DNA of 64,000 nucleotides from assembly GCA_965278985.1 (NCBI GenBank), contig OZ257131.1, positions 2,418,001-2,482,000 of the forward strand. The letters are read 5' to 3'. Within the stretch, counting starts at the first letter, position 1. Every line of letters starts with the position of its first letter. Source of the DNA: CAISIP01 sp965278985 (GTDB lineage: Bacteria > Pseudomonadota > Gammaproteobacteria > Burkholderiales > Burkholderiaceae_C). Made by a program: the position numbers and the translations under genes. Positions 7,882-15,859 of the stretch are shown here, one piece after another. The notes beneath the pieces were generated by a model. The model saw nothing but the letters and a program-made list of their open reading frames with translations, searched no databases and was not told the origin of the DNA.

Positions 7882-9045
7882 TCAGCGCGGCATCCACCGC
7901 CACGCGGGCCGGTCGAACTCCTCCATCCCCCACACCCGCGTCTCGCCCAGCTCCTTCTCCAGCGCCAGCGTCTGGCAGCCCGCGTCCTGCAGCGCGGCGA
8001 TCAGGCGCGGCGCGTGGGACACCACGAAGACCTGCGCCTGCTGCGCGGCCTGCGCGATCAGGCGGCCCAGTGCGGGCAGCAGGTCCGGGTGCAGGCTGGT
8101 CTCGGGCTCGTTGAGGACCAGCAGCGCGGGCGGGCGCGGCGTGAGGAGCGCCGCGATCCACAGCAGGTAGCGCAGCGTGCCGTCGGAGAACTCCATCGCA
8201 CGCAGCGGCCGCAGCAGGCCGTGCTGGCGCATGGTGGTCTCGAAGCGGCCATCGACCGCCTCGATGGACAGCGTGGCGCCGGGGAAGGCGTCCTGCACGG
8301 CGTGCGCCAGCGCGGCCGGGTCGCCGATCTCGCGGATGGTCTGCAGCGCGGCCGCGAGGTCGGTGCCCTCATGCCCCAGCACGGGCGTATGCGTGCCGAT
8401 CTGCGGCTGGCGCGCCGGGGCACCAGCATCGGTGCGGAAGTGGTCGTAGAAGCGCCAGGAGCGGATCTGCTCGCGCAACTGCAGCAGCTCGGGCGCGCGC
8501 TGCGGGTCGGCCACCTGCGACAACATGCTGTCGAAGCCGGCCAACCGCTCGTGCACCACCTGCCAGCGGCCGTCGTCGGCGCGGCTGCGCACCACGGCGC
8601 CCCGCCGCTCCACCAGCATCGCGGCCGGCCGCGGCACCGGGCCGTGCCACACGTATTCGCCCTTGATCACCGGGTCCAGCGCGAAGGCCGAGGTGCTGTC
8701 CGGAATCGGCAACCCCAGGTCGATGGCGTAGCTGAAGTGCTCGCCCGCAAAGCCCAGGCCCAGGCTCAGGCCCTGGCTGCGCACCGCGCCCTGCACCGGC
8801 GCTTCGCCATTGCGCATCGCGGCCGAGAACGACGCAGGCCCCGCCCACAGCGTGGACGACAGGCCGCCCTCGCGCGCCAAAGCGCCCACCACGCCGTTCT
8901 GCGCGGTCTCGGCCAGCAGGCGCAGCGCGCGGTAGATGTTGGACTTGCCCGTGCCGTTGGCGCCGGTGATGAGGTTCAGCGGCGCCAGCGGCACCACCAG
9001 GTCGCGCAGGGTGCGGTAGTTGCGGATCGCCAGGGTGTGCAGCAT
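7882..9045 (-). CDS. AAA-family (RecF/OLD-like) ATPase
   Basis: 387 residues, an ABC-type head ATPase of the AAA_21/RecF-like group. Walker A GANGTGKSN lies at about 29-37, a Walker B LLVLNEPETSLHPD near residue 300 and a C-terminal switch VVSHAPRLIAAL. In place of the usual DEPE there is NEPE, so the first Walker B acidic residue is Asn in this reading; the following Glu is kept. Proteins of this type sit in DNA repair or defence systems with a TOPRIM or nuclease partner, but no such partner is adjacent: the gene stands alone, converging with the CoxG gene. Function unassigned. Confidence 0.78.
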   Translation of the reverse strand: MLHTLAIRNYRTLRDLVVPLAPLNLITGANGTGKSNIYRALRLLAETAQNGVVGALAREGGLSSTLWAGPASFSAAMRNGEAPVQGAVRSQGLSLGLGFAGEHFSYAIDLGLPIPDSTSAFALDPVIKGEYVWHGPVPRPAAMLVERRGAVVRSRADDGRWQVVHERLAGFDSMLSQVADPQRAPELLQLREQIRSWRFYDHFRTDAGAPARQPQIGTHTPVLGHEGTDLAAALQTIREIGDPAALAHAVQDAFPGATLSIEAVDGRFETTMRQHGLLRPLRAMEFSDGTLRYLLWIAALLTPRPPALLVLNEPETSLHPDLLPALGRLIAQAAQQAQVFVVSHAPRLIAALQDAGCQTLALEKELGETRVWGMEEFDRPAWRWMPR

Positions 9046-9116
9046 CGTGGCGGGATGCTAAGCCATGGCTACCAAGCGCCATGGCGAGAATATCGGACGG
9101 ACGCGTACAGCCGATG

Positions 9117-9132
9117 TAGGCCTTCGCCGACC
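9117..9132. promoter_or_regulatory. TAGG-N6-CC(T/G)AC motif, imperfect copy
   Basis: TAGG at 9117 followed after 6 nt by CCGACC resembles the better TAGG-N6-CCTACA sites at 59785 and 60183. It lies about 165 bp upstream of the DUF3182 start, in the 252-bp gap between the divergent ATPase and DUF3182 genes. One mismatch in the right arm lowers confidence. Confidence 0.3.
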
Positions 9133-9297
9133 CCATCTGGTGGCCATGGACGACGGCCAAGCTGCGGGGGCTGCTTCCATACTGGGTCCGTCTCCCGCCG
9201 TGCGCCGCCGCTGTGCGCCGTTCTCGACCGTGCATCGCTCTCAACACGTCGCTGGCTTGTGCGGGACCTTGGAACCACACCACGAAAGGGGCCTGCC

Positions 9298-10512
9298 ATG
9301 ACGTATTTCAACTCCGGCATCGCCGTCGCCTCCGCGCTGCCGACTGCGGCAGCCCTGATGCCCTCGCGGCCGCGGCTGGAGATGCCGCCTGCGCGCCGCT
9401 CCGGCACGGTCGCAGCCTACACGCAGGGCATGCGCGGCTTTGCCAGCCAGCACGAGCAGCTCACGCGCATGGAGGTCGTGCGTCGGCTCGCACGCCTCAA
9501 GGGCTTCGCGGTGGGAGACGAATTCACACCGGAGCCGATGGGACAGCTCGGTCAGCCCACCTACCTCGTGCCCAGCGACACGCTGGTCGGCACGGCCCAT
9601 GCCGCCGCGCTGGGCGTGCATGGGCGCCAGGACCTGTTCGGCGGTGTGGTGCCGCGTGCCTTCATCGCCACCAAGGCCATCACGCACCCGCTGGTGGAAA
9701 CCTACGCCCAGGCGCCGGAAGGCTGGCGCCACGACTTCCACGCCGCCATCGCCTCCGCGGTGCTGCGTGGCCACAGCGCCTTCAACTGCGCCGATGCGAT
9801 GGCCGCCGGCCGCAAGCTGCTGGCGCACGGATCAGTGCGCGTCAAGCTGGTCCACGAGACCGGCGGCCGCGGCCAGACGGTGGTGAGTGACATGGCGGAG
9901 CTGCAAGCCTGCCTGGAGTTGCTGGACGAGCACAACGTGGAACGTTACGGCCTGGTGCTGGAGCAGAACCTGACCCCCGTGGAGACGCTCAGCGTGGGCC
10001 AGGTGGTGGTGGGCGACACCACGGCCACCTACTACGGCCAGCAGCACCTGACGCGCAACAACACCGGACGGGAGGTGTATGCCGGCTCGGAGCTGCACGT
10101 GGTGCGTGGTGGATTCGACGCGCTGCTCACCTCCGAGCTGCCGGACGCGGTGCGCGTGGCCGTGGAACAGGCGCTGGTCTACGACACGGCCGTGACGCAC
10201 CTCTACCCCGGCTTCTTCGCCTCGCGCACCAACTACGACATCGCCCAGGGCCAGGATGCGCAGGGCCGCTGGCGCTCGGGTGTGCTGGAGCAGTCCTGGC
10301 GCCTCGGCGGTGCCACGGGCGCCGAGCTGGCGGCGCTGGAGGTGCTGGCGGTCGACCCCTCGTGCAACCGCGTCCATACGCGGTGCGTGGAGGCCTATGG
10401 CGAGGACGCGCAGTTGCCGGCTGGTGCCACGCTCTACTTCCAGGGCGTGGACGACCAGCTGGGGCCGATGCTCAAATACGCGATGGTGATCGACGATGGC
10501 GACGCGGCATAA
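9298..10512 (+). CDS. DUF3182 family protein
   Basis: 404 residues if started at the ATG at 9298, which has AAAGGGG about 7 nt upstream; the same frame is open much further upstream but without coding character. The sequence resembles the DUF3182 family of uncharacterised betaproteobacterial proteins. A possible ATP-grasp-like layout (VRVKLVHETGGRGQTVV near 180, LVLEQNL near 217) is my inference, not an assignment. The last 17 bp overlap the hydrolase gene, implying coupled translation and a shared role. Confidence 0.75.
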   Translation: MTYFNSGIAVASALPTAAALMPSRPRLEMPPARRSGTVAAYTQGMRGFASQHEQLTRMEVVRRLARLKGFAVGDEFTPEPMGQLGQPTYLVPSDTLVGTAHAAALGVHGRQDLFGGVVPRAFIATKAITHPLVETYAQAPEGWRHDFHAAIASAVLRGHSAFNCADAMAAGRKLLAHGSVRVKLVHETGGRGQTVVSDMAELQACLELLDEHNVERYGLVLEQNLTPVETLSVGQVVVGDTTATYYGQQHLTRNNTGREVYAGSELHVVRGGFDALLTSELPDAVRVAVEQALVYDTAVTHLYPGFFASRTNYDIAQGQDAQGRWRSGVLEQSWRLGGATGAELAALEVLAVDPSCNRVHTRCVEAYGEDAQLPAGATLYFQGVDDQLGPMLKYAMVIDDGDAA

Positions 10513-11320
10513 GCAGATCCATATTCCGGTCGGCGACCACACGATCCTGGGCACGCTGGTCGCGCCCGACACCGCCTTGCCGGGCGTGCTGCTGGTGCAT
10601 GGCTGGGACGGCTGCCAGGAACAGTACCTCGCGCGGGCCCACGAGATCGCTGCGCTGGGCTGCGTGTGCCTGACCTTCGACATGCAGGGCCATGCGGGCG
10701 ACCGCGCGCGCCGTGCGAGCGTTACACGTGAAGACAACCTGCGCGACGTGCTGGCGGCTTACGACCTGCTGGTGGGCCACCCGGCCGTGGACGGCAACCT
10801 CATTGCCGTGGCGGGCAGCAGCTACGGCGCCTACCTGGGCACGCTGCTCTGCGCCGAGCGGCCGGTGCGCTGGCTCTCGCTGCGCGCACCCGCGTTGTAC
10901 AAGGACGAGGACTGGAGCACGCCCAAGCAGTCGCTGGTGTGGAGCGAACTCTCGGCCTACCGTGCCAGCGTGGTGACGGCCAACCACAACCGTGCGCTCG
11001 CGGCGTGCGCGGGGTTCCGGGGCGACGTGATGATCATCGAGTCGGAGTTCGACAACCGCGTGCCGCACACCGTGATCGAGAACTACCGTACGGCCTTCGC
11101 GGGCGCGCACTCCATGACCTACCGCATGATCCAGGGCGCCGACCACGGCCTCAGCGACGGTGCGTCGAACCAGGCCTACACCCGCCTGCTGGTGCACTGG
11201 ATGTCGGAGATGGTGCGGGGTGCGCACGACGCGCCGGGCAAGAAGCAGGACACGGACCGCATGCCGACCCCTTCCGTGGCCAATCCCGTGAACGCCCTGC
11301 CCGCCGCCGCGACCACGTAG
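10496..11320 (+). CDS. Alpha/beta hydrolase (dienelactone hydrolase-like)
   Basis: 274 residues with an alpha/beta-hydrolase fold. The nucleophile elbow is GSSYG at 107-111 (Ser109); the oxyanion region is LLVHGWDGCQ near 33; an acidic residue in IESEFDNRVP and His in GADHGLSDG complete a plausible triad. No signal peptide, so cytoplasmic. It overlaps the DUF3182 gene by 17 bp. The C-terminal 40 residues are Pro/Ala-rich and probably disordered. Substrate unknown. Confidence 0.85.
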   Translation: MATRHKQIHIPVGDHTILGTLVAPDTALPGVLLVHGWDGCQEQYLARAHEIAALGCVCLTFDMQGHAGDRARRASVTREDNLRDVLAAYDLLVGHPAVDGNLIAVAGSSYGAYLGTLLCAERPVRWLSLRAPALYKDEDWSTPKQSLVWSELSAYRASVVTANHNRALAACAGFRGDVMIIESEFDNRVPHTVIENYRTAFAGAHSMTYRMIQGADHGLSDGASNQAYTRLLVHWMSEMVRGAHDAPGKKQDTDRMPTPSVANPVNALPAAATT

Positions 11321-11340
11321 CACCTGCCGCAGCATGGCCA

Positions 11341-11895
11341 TCAGTCACGAGGCGCCCTGGCTTCGAAGACTTTCCAAGCATCGCCAAGCCGCGATGCCAC
11401 GTGCGCCAGGTGCGCCGGGGCGACGTCCTCGAGCCACTGCGCGGGCGACAGCGCAGCGCCCTCCGGTCCGAAGCGCATGTAGGCCATGACATTGCTGTCA
11501 CCCCAGAAGTAGGGGTAGATGATGGCGAAGTCGTCCGCAGACACCTTCGTGTGCGGGAAGACGCTCTCGCAGAAAACCAGCAGCGGCAGTATCTCGGTGT
11601 AGTTCTCCGAACACATGATGATGCCGAACTCCCATGTCTCCGTGGCCTCGTCGAATGTGGAAAACGCCATGGTGTCTTCCGCGGCCAGCCAACCTTCCAC
11701 GATGTCCTGATTGCACGCATCGTCCCAGGCGCGGAGCTGTTTGGCCAGGTCGAGGCTGCCACTCATCTGCCTGCTGTTCCACCATGCCTGCCAGTGGTCA
11801 TTCAGCCGTGGCGGGCTGGGGGGCGCCTGCATGAACGCGAGGTAGCGCGCCTTCTGCATGGAGGCGCGGAGAAAGAATGAACGCGGTTCGGACAT
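11341..11895 (-). CDS. Hypothetical protein, 184 aa
   Basis: I do not recognise this family. The ATG at 11895 (MSEPRSFFLRAS) is favoured, with AAGG about 8 nt upstream; the frame extends to 11982. The protein is soluble, rich in Trp and aromatic residues (WQAWWNSR, WEFGIIMC, IYPYFWGDSNVMAY), without signal or membrane segments. The end SPAQWLEDVAPAHLAHVA is alanine-rich. It converges with the hydrolase gene, leaving 20 bp between the stops. Codon use fits its neighbours, so it is likely real. Confidence 0.6.
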   Translation of the reverse strand: MSEPRSFFLRASMQKARYLAFMQAPPSPPRLNDHWQAWWNSRQMSGSLDLAKQLRAWDDACNQDIVEGWLAAEDTMAFSTFDEATETWEFGIIMCSENYTEILPLLVFCESVFPHTKVSADDFAIIYPYFWGDSNVMAYMRFGPEGAALSPAQWLEDVAPAHLAHVASRLGDAWKVFEARAPRD

Positions 11896-12226
11896 GGGTG
11901 CTGCCTTCAAGGTGGGTTTGCAATGGCCGCGATCGCAGCCCTCGACCAGACGTTGCGCGCCTTTCGCACCGACCGCGAACACGCGCGTGCATGTATTCGA
12001 TCGTGTGTGCGTGTGTGCGTTCGTGCGATCCTAGCCACTGCCGGCGCACCAGGCACAGGTCGGTCCATGCAAATAGCATGTGCAATTTCACCGAGATCTT
12101 CTTCCTCCCGCACCCTGGACAGCATGTGCGAAAAAGCTGGACGGGCGAAGCTTTATGTACAAACGGATACCGTCACACGGATGACCCCATGGGCGGATGC
12201 GGAGGCTGCGGCGGCATACTGCACCC
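11896..12226. other. Intergenic region with alternating Pu/Py tracts
   Basis: A 331-bp gap between the divergent hypothetical gene and DUF3750. No convincing gene is seen. It holds two strictly alternating purine-pyrimidine runs, 11979-11996 and 12002-12020 (rich in CG and TG steps), bounded by GATCG/CGATC. It presumably carries the promoters for both flanking genes; no clear sigma-70 boxes were found. Confidence 0.5.
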
Positions 12227-13111
12227 ATGCCCGAGCGTCCGCCGCAGACCCCTCCACCGCCATCGCGACGTCCCGTCGCCACCGTGCTGCGCCGCAGCTG
12301 GTGGCGCCGCGGGCTGCGCTGGGTCACCACCTTCCTCCTGCTGGTGTTGCTGCTGTTGATGGGCCCCATCGGCGTGCTGGCCTCGGGCACGCTGGACCTG
12401 GACACGCCCTGGCACCGCACGGAACGCAGCAGCACACGGCAGGCACCTGATCCCGCTGCCGAACGCGGCGCCGTGGTGCAGATCTACGGCGCACGCACCG
12501 TACGCTGGCGCGGCGCCTTCGGCATCCACCCGTGGATCGCCGTCAAGCGCAAGGGCGCGGACCACTACACCACCTACCAGATCGTGGGCTGGCGCGCCCG
12601 CAATGGAGGCGACGCACTGGTGGAGAACACCGTGGACACGCCCGACACCTACTGGTACGGCGCCTACCCGCAACTGCTGGTCGACCACCGCGGCCCCGCG
12701 GCGGAAGCCATGATCGACCGCATCGAGGCCGCCGTGCAGAGCTACCCCTGGAGCCACCAGTACCATGTCTGGCCCGGCCCCAACAGCAACACCTTCGTGG
12801 CCTGGGTGGCGCGCCACGTGCCCGAACTGCGCCTGGACCTGCCGCCGCATGCGCTGGGCAAGGACTACCTCGGGCCCACCACCTTCTTCGGCCGAGCGCC
12901 CAGCGGCACGGGCTGGCAGGTCTCGCTGTGGGGACTGCTGGGCATCACGCTGGCACGCGAGGAAGGCATCGAGGTCAACCTGCTGGGGCTGGGCGCGGGC
13001 GTGGATGTCAACGACCTGCGGCTGCGATTGCCAGGCTGGGGGTTGTGGCCGGGTGTGACGCCGGGGCCGGCGGCGACACCGCCGGCGGCGCCGGCTGCAG
13101 CGGGCGGCTAG
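12227..13111 (+). CDS. DUF3750 family membrane-anchored protein
   Basis: 294 residues from the ATG at 12227; an in-frame ATG at 12197 would add 10 residues. A proline-rich, basic N-terminus precedes one membrane segment (about 33-52), so the rest probably faces the periplasm. The body fits DUF3750: VVQIYGARTVRWRGAFGIHPW near residue 83, YQIVGWRARNGGD, and PWSHQYHVWPGPNSNTFV near 175, where the Asn-Ser-Asn-Thr-Phe motif is the most conserved part as I recall the family. The C-terminus is Ala/Pro-rich. Function unknown. Confidence 0.75.
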   Translation: MPERPPQTPPPPSRRPVATVLRRSWWRRGLRWVTTFLLLVLLLLMGPIGVLASGTLDLDTPWHRTERSSTRQAPDPAAERGAVVQIYGARTVRWRGAFGIHPWIAVKRKGADHYTTYQIVGWRARNGGDALVENTVDTPDTYWYGAYPQLLVDHRGPAAEAMIDRIEAAVQSYPWSHQYHVWPGPNSNTFVAWVARHVPELRLDLPPHALGKDYLGPTTFFGRAPSGTGWQVSLWGLLGITLAREEGIEVNLLGLGAGVDVNDLRLRLPGWGLWPGVTPGPAATPPAAPAAAGG

Positions 13112-13191
13112 CCGGTGGTGGAGGAGCTGTCGAGAAGACCACCAGGCCTCATCGCCGCGGATTCCGCAGGTGCCAGCCCGTTCCCTTCAGT

Positions 13192-13743
13192 TCACCGCTG
13201 TTGCCACGCGTCGCGGCCAATGGCATGGGTGGCCGCCAGTTCGCCATACCACGTCTCGAGGCCGCGGTACCGCATGCCCAGCCGGTCCATCACACGCGCT
13301 GACGCGAGGTTGTCGGGGTCCCGCACGGCGATGAGTTCCGGTGCGACAAGGTCGTCGAACGCGAAGGAGGCCATCCGCAGGGCAGCCTCGCTGGCGAGAC
13401 CCTGTCGCCAGAAGTCTGGATGCAAACGCCAGCCGATTTCCAAGGGGTTGCACCGCAGGCTCTCCAGGTCGTCGGGGAGTTCGGGTTCCCGGCGCGCATA
13501 CTGGATGCAACCTGCACCGGCCACGCGGCCGCTGGTCGGCTCGATGAAGGCCCACCAGCCGGTACCCCATGCCTGCCAGCAACGCTGCCTGCCGGCCACC
13601 CAGGCCGTGGTCTGTTCGCGTGTTTCGGGCTCGCCACCGATGTAGCGCATGACCTCGGGCATCCGGTCCATCGCGTGGATGCCGTCGATATGCCCGGCAG
13701 AAACGGGTTCCAGGCGCAGGCGCGCCGTGTGCAAAATGGTCAA
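13192..13743 (-). CDS. GNAT family N-acetyltransferase (RimJ/RimL type)
   Basis: 183 residues when started at the TTG at 13743, chosen because AGGGAG lies 7 nt upstream; the frame itself extends to 13776. The fold begins ILHTARLRLEPVSAGHIDG, typical of RimL-like enzymes. The acetyl-CoA site is WRLHPDFWRQGLASEAALRM (R/Q-x-x-G-x-A form) around residue 107, followed by DNLASARVMDRLGMRY, the conserved N-x-x-S-x-x-V-x-x-K/R-x-G signature. Substrate unknown: ribosomal protein, small molecule or antibiotic acetylation are all possible. Confidence 0.85.
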   Translation of the reverse strand: MTILHTARLRLEPVSAGHIDGIHAMDRMPEVMRYIGGEPETREQTTAWVAGRQRCWQAWGTGWWAFIEPTSGRVAGAGCIQYARREPELPDDLESLRCNPLEIGWRLHPDFWRQGLASEAALRMASFAFDDLVAPELIAVRDPDNLASARVMDRLGMRYRGLETWYGELAATHAIGRDAWQQR

Positions 13744-13807
13744 GTCTTTCTCCCTGGTGGAATCTCTGGAATGCAATGGAGCGGTCAGTGAGAGATTGCC
13801 TCTATCG

Positions 13808-14974
13808 CTACCTTAGCAAGGCCTCCAATATTGACCGCTTCTGCGCACACCGCGGATCGGACCAGCAGGCGCCATAGGTTTTCACCACTTCGCCATCCCG
13901 CAGGAGAGTGACCTGCCACGGCCGCTGCAGCAGCACGGTGTGCACATAACTGGCGAAGGACTCGGCGAAATCGTCGCCGGGCTGCGTGGCGGCATACAGC
14001 GAGGGGAAGTTGGTGCGCGACAGTTGCGTGTAGACCTCCACCATGTCCCGTGCCTGCAGCCGTGCGCCGAAGTAGTAGACCACCTGCCGGCGCTGGGGAA
14101 ACGCGCCGTCGAAGAGCGAGCGGTAGGCATTGGCGCTGCGGTCCACGCGCCAGGACAGATTGAAGAACGGATAGGCAGAGGTGTCTTCCACTGCGCGCGG
14201 CGCTAGCGTCCATGGCGGATGGATGCCGCCACGCATGGCCGCCACCACATGCCCAAGCTCGTGCAGAAGGATGTACTGGATCGCATTGCGGCGGTTGTCC
14301 TGCGGCGCATCGGCGATGCGTGCCTGCAGCTGGTATCTGTGTGAGGGCTGGAAAGGTGAGCTTTCCTTCCAGCTGGCCCAGGCATTGGCCGTGCGTGCAC
14401 CCAGCACGGCGGCATCGAGCACCACGTAGGCGCCGACGGCCTTGCCGCTGGCATCGACCACATAGTCCGAAAAGCCCGTGCCGCCGAGATCGTCCACCAG
14501 GTACACACCCAACAGCTGCTCACCCAGCACGCGCCAGACCGCTGGTGGCAGCTCGGCCATCGCACCCTGCACGTCCGCCATGAACGCGGCGTCAGGCCGC
14601 GCAGATCGTGGCCGTTCCGGATAACCATGCTGGATGTTGTCGAGCGTCAGGAACTCGACGAGTGCTGCGGCCGCCGGCCCCACGCGGGTACGCACGGGCT
14701 GCCGCAGCGCCTCACCCCAGGCCGCGATGGTACGCAAGGGGTGCGTGCGCAATGCCTGGCTCGCGCAGGCCTTGTCGGAGCCTGCGCAGGGCTGTTTCAC
14801 CGGCACTTCGTCCTGTGCCTGCGACGGGGCCAGGCAAGCCAGCAACAGCGCGGCTGCGGAGCCCGCGTGGCGCAAAACCCACGCGCTCCGCACAAGCGCG
14901 CCGTCGGAAAGCCACTCGATGCGGCGCGACCAAAGCTTCCCATCCGGTCTGGTCCCGTGCAACGTCTGCAGCAT
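13808..14974 (-). CDS. Putative exported zinc metallopeptidase (HELGH)
   Basis: 388 residues from the ATG at 14974. A GTG at 14893 would give a more standard signal peptide (VRSAWVLRHAGSAAALL, cleaving after PSQAQ), and may be the true start. In the 388-residue numbering HELGH lies at 238-242, the zincin signature with two His ligands and the catalytic Glu, and DDFAESFASY at 334-343 supplies a likely downstream Glu ligand as in gluzincins. I do not recognise a named family. It is the last gene of the minus-strand operon begun by the hexose-phosphate mutase, after the TPR gene. Predicted location is periplasmic or outer membrane. Activity is inferred from the motif only. Confidence 0.65.
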   Translation of the reverse strand: MLQTLHGTRPDGKLWSRRIEWLSDGALVRSAWVLRHAGSAAALLLACLAPSQAQDEVPVKQPCAGSDKACASQALRTHPLRTIAAWGEALRQPVRTRVGPAAAALVEFLTLDNIQHGYPERPRSARPDAAFMADVQGAMAELPPAVWRVLGEQLLGVYLVDDLGGTGFSDYVVDASGKAVGAYVVLDAAVLGARTANAWASWKESSPFQPSHRYQLQARIADAPQDNRRNAIQYILLHELGHVVAAMRGGIHPPWTLAPRAVEDTSAYPFFNLSWRVDRSANAYRSLFDGAFPQRRQVVYYFGARLQARDMVEVYTQLSRTNFPSLYAATQPGDDFAESFASYVHTVLLQRPWQVTLLRDGEVVKTYGACWSDPRCAQKRSILEALLR

Positions 14975-15043
14975 GTCGGTCCCGGTGCAGCAGAGAGCTT
15001 GCGGCGAGGGGTGGAAGCGAAGCGCGATGCGCAAGCAGTGAGA

Positions 15044-15859
15044 TCAGAACTTGGTACGAGGTATCTCTGTCTCGGGATTGGAGCGTGGTTTGCAAATGCC
15101 GTCGTCCAGAACGTCGGTACTGACGGTCGTGGCGCCGGTCTGGCTGCTTTTCACGGTGCGGGTCATGGTGTATTTGTAGCTGCCGTTCGTCCTGTCAATG
15201 TACTGCTCGCTGACGAATTCGCTCGTGTCACCATTGGCTTCGGTCTGCTTGGTGTTCCAGACCATGCGGAAGCCCGTGGCAGTCAAGGTACAGGCCGCAC
15301 CCGGGTATTCACATCGGTTGGCGCCGAACCGAGCTGGCGGAAAGCGAGGATCCCATTTCTTGAAATCATTGGGAGCCAGCCGCAAAATGGGCTGCTCGAT
15401 CCATTCACGGGCCGGTACGCCGTTGTCGAGATGCCGATTGGTCCCTTTGCACTCGACGAAGATCGGCTGAGAGGCGCTCACCGCGGCCACTGCAGAGGGG
15501 GCGGCGCTGCGAGTGGCGTCAATGGCATCCACAAGCTTCTGCACCCGCGCCTTTTCTCCGGCGGGCGCTTGCTCCAGGGACTGCATGGCCGCCGCCCTGG
15601 CCTGATCCAGGTCACCCAGTCCCATGCGTGCCATGCCGACATAGTAGCTGGCCCGGAAGTCACCCGGTTTGAGCGCCAGGGCACTTTGTGCACTGGTCAG
15701 CGCGGCGGCATATTTGTCTTTCTCCAGTTCGCTTCGTGCCTGCCGCACCAGCGCTTCGAAGTCCGCGGCCCCGGCCAGGAAAACCATGCACAGCGATGCT
15801 CCAGCGACCAGCGCGCGAGACAAGGGAAACACACAGCGCGATCGTTGCGGCGTTTTCAT
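15044..15859 (-). CDS. Exported TPR-containing protein
   Basis: 271 residues with a signal peptide (RALVAGASLCMVFLAGAADF). Residues 34-110 form about two TPR-like helical hairpins (FEALVRQARSELEKDKYAAAL, then GDFRASYYVGMARMGLGDLDQA). The C-terminal 150 residues, with four or five Cys and a beta-rich look (CEYPGAACTLTATGFRMVW), are not recognised. Its ATG overlaps the TGA of the upstream coiled-coil gene (ATGA at 15856-15859), so the two are translationally coupled. Likely a periplasmic adaptor for its operon partners. Confidence 0.7.
   Translation of the reverse strand: MKTPQRSRCVFPLSRALVAGASLCMVFLAGAADFEALVRQARSELEKDKYAAALTSAQSALALKPGDFRASYYVGMARMGLGDLDQARAAAMQSLEQAPAGEKARVQKLVDAIDATRSAAPSAVAAVSASQPIFVECKGTNRHLDNGVPAREWIEQPILRLAPNDFKKWDPRFPPARFGANRCEYPGAACTLTATGFRMVWNTKQTEANGDTSEFVSEQYIDRTNGSYKYTMTRTVKSSQTGATTVSTDVLDDGICKPRSNPETEIPRTKF

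Noticed and set aside
7882..11895. AAA ATPase, DUF3182, hydrolase and hypothetical as a defence system
   Set aside because: The ATPase is on the opposite strand and not co-transcribed, there is no nuclease or TOPRIM gene, and the DUF3182-hydrolase pair does not match a known defence layout.
12000..12035. The GT/CG-rich tract as a tRNA or CRISPR-like repeat
   Set aside because: No cloverleaf, no spacer-repeat periodicity; it is a simple alternating tract.
13114..13160. A terminator after DUF3750 (GGTGGT...ACCACC)
   Set aside because: Only a 6-bp stem with a long loop and no T-tract; too weak to report as a feature.
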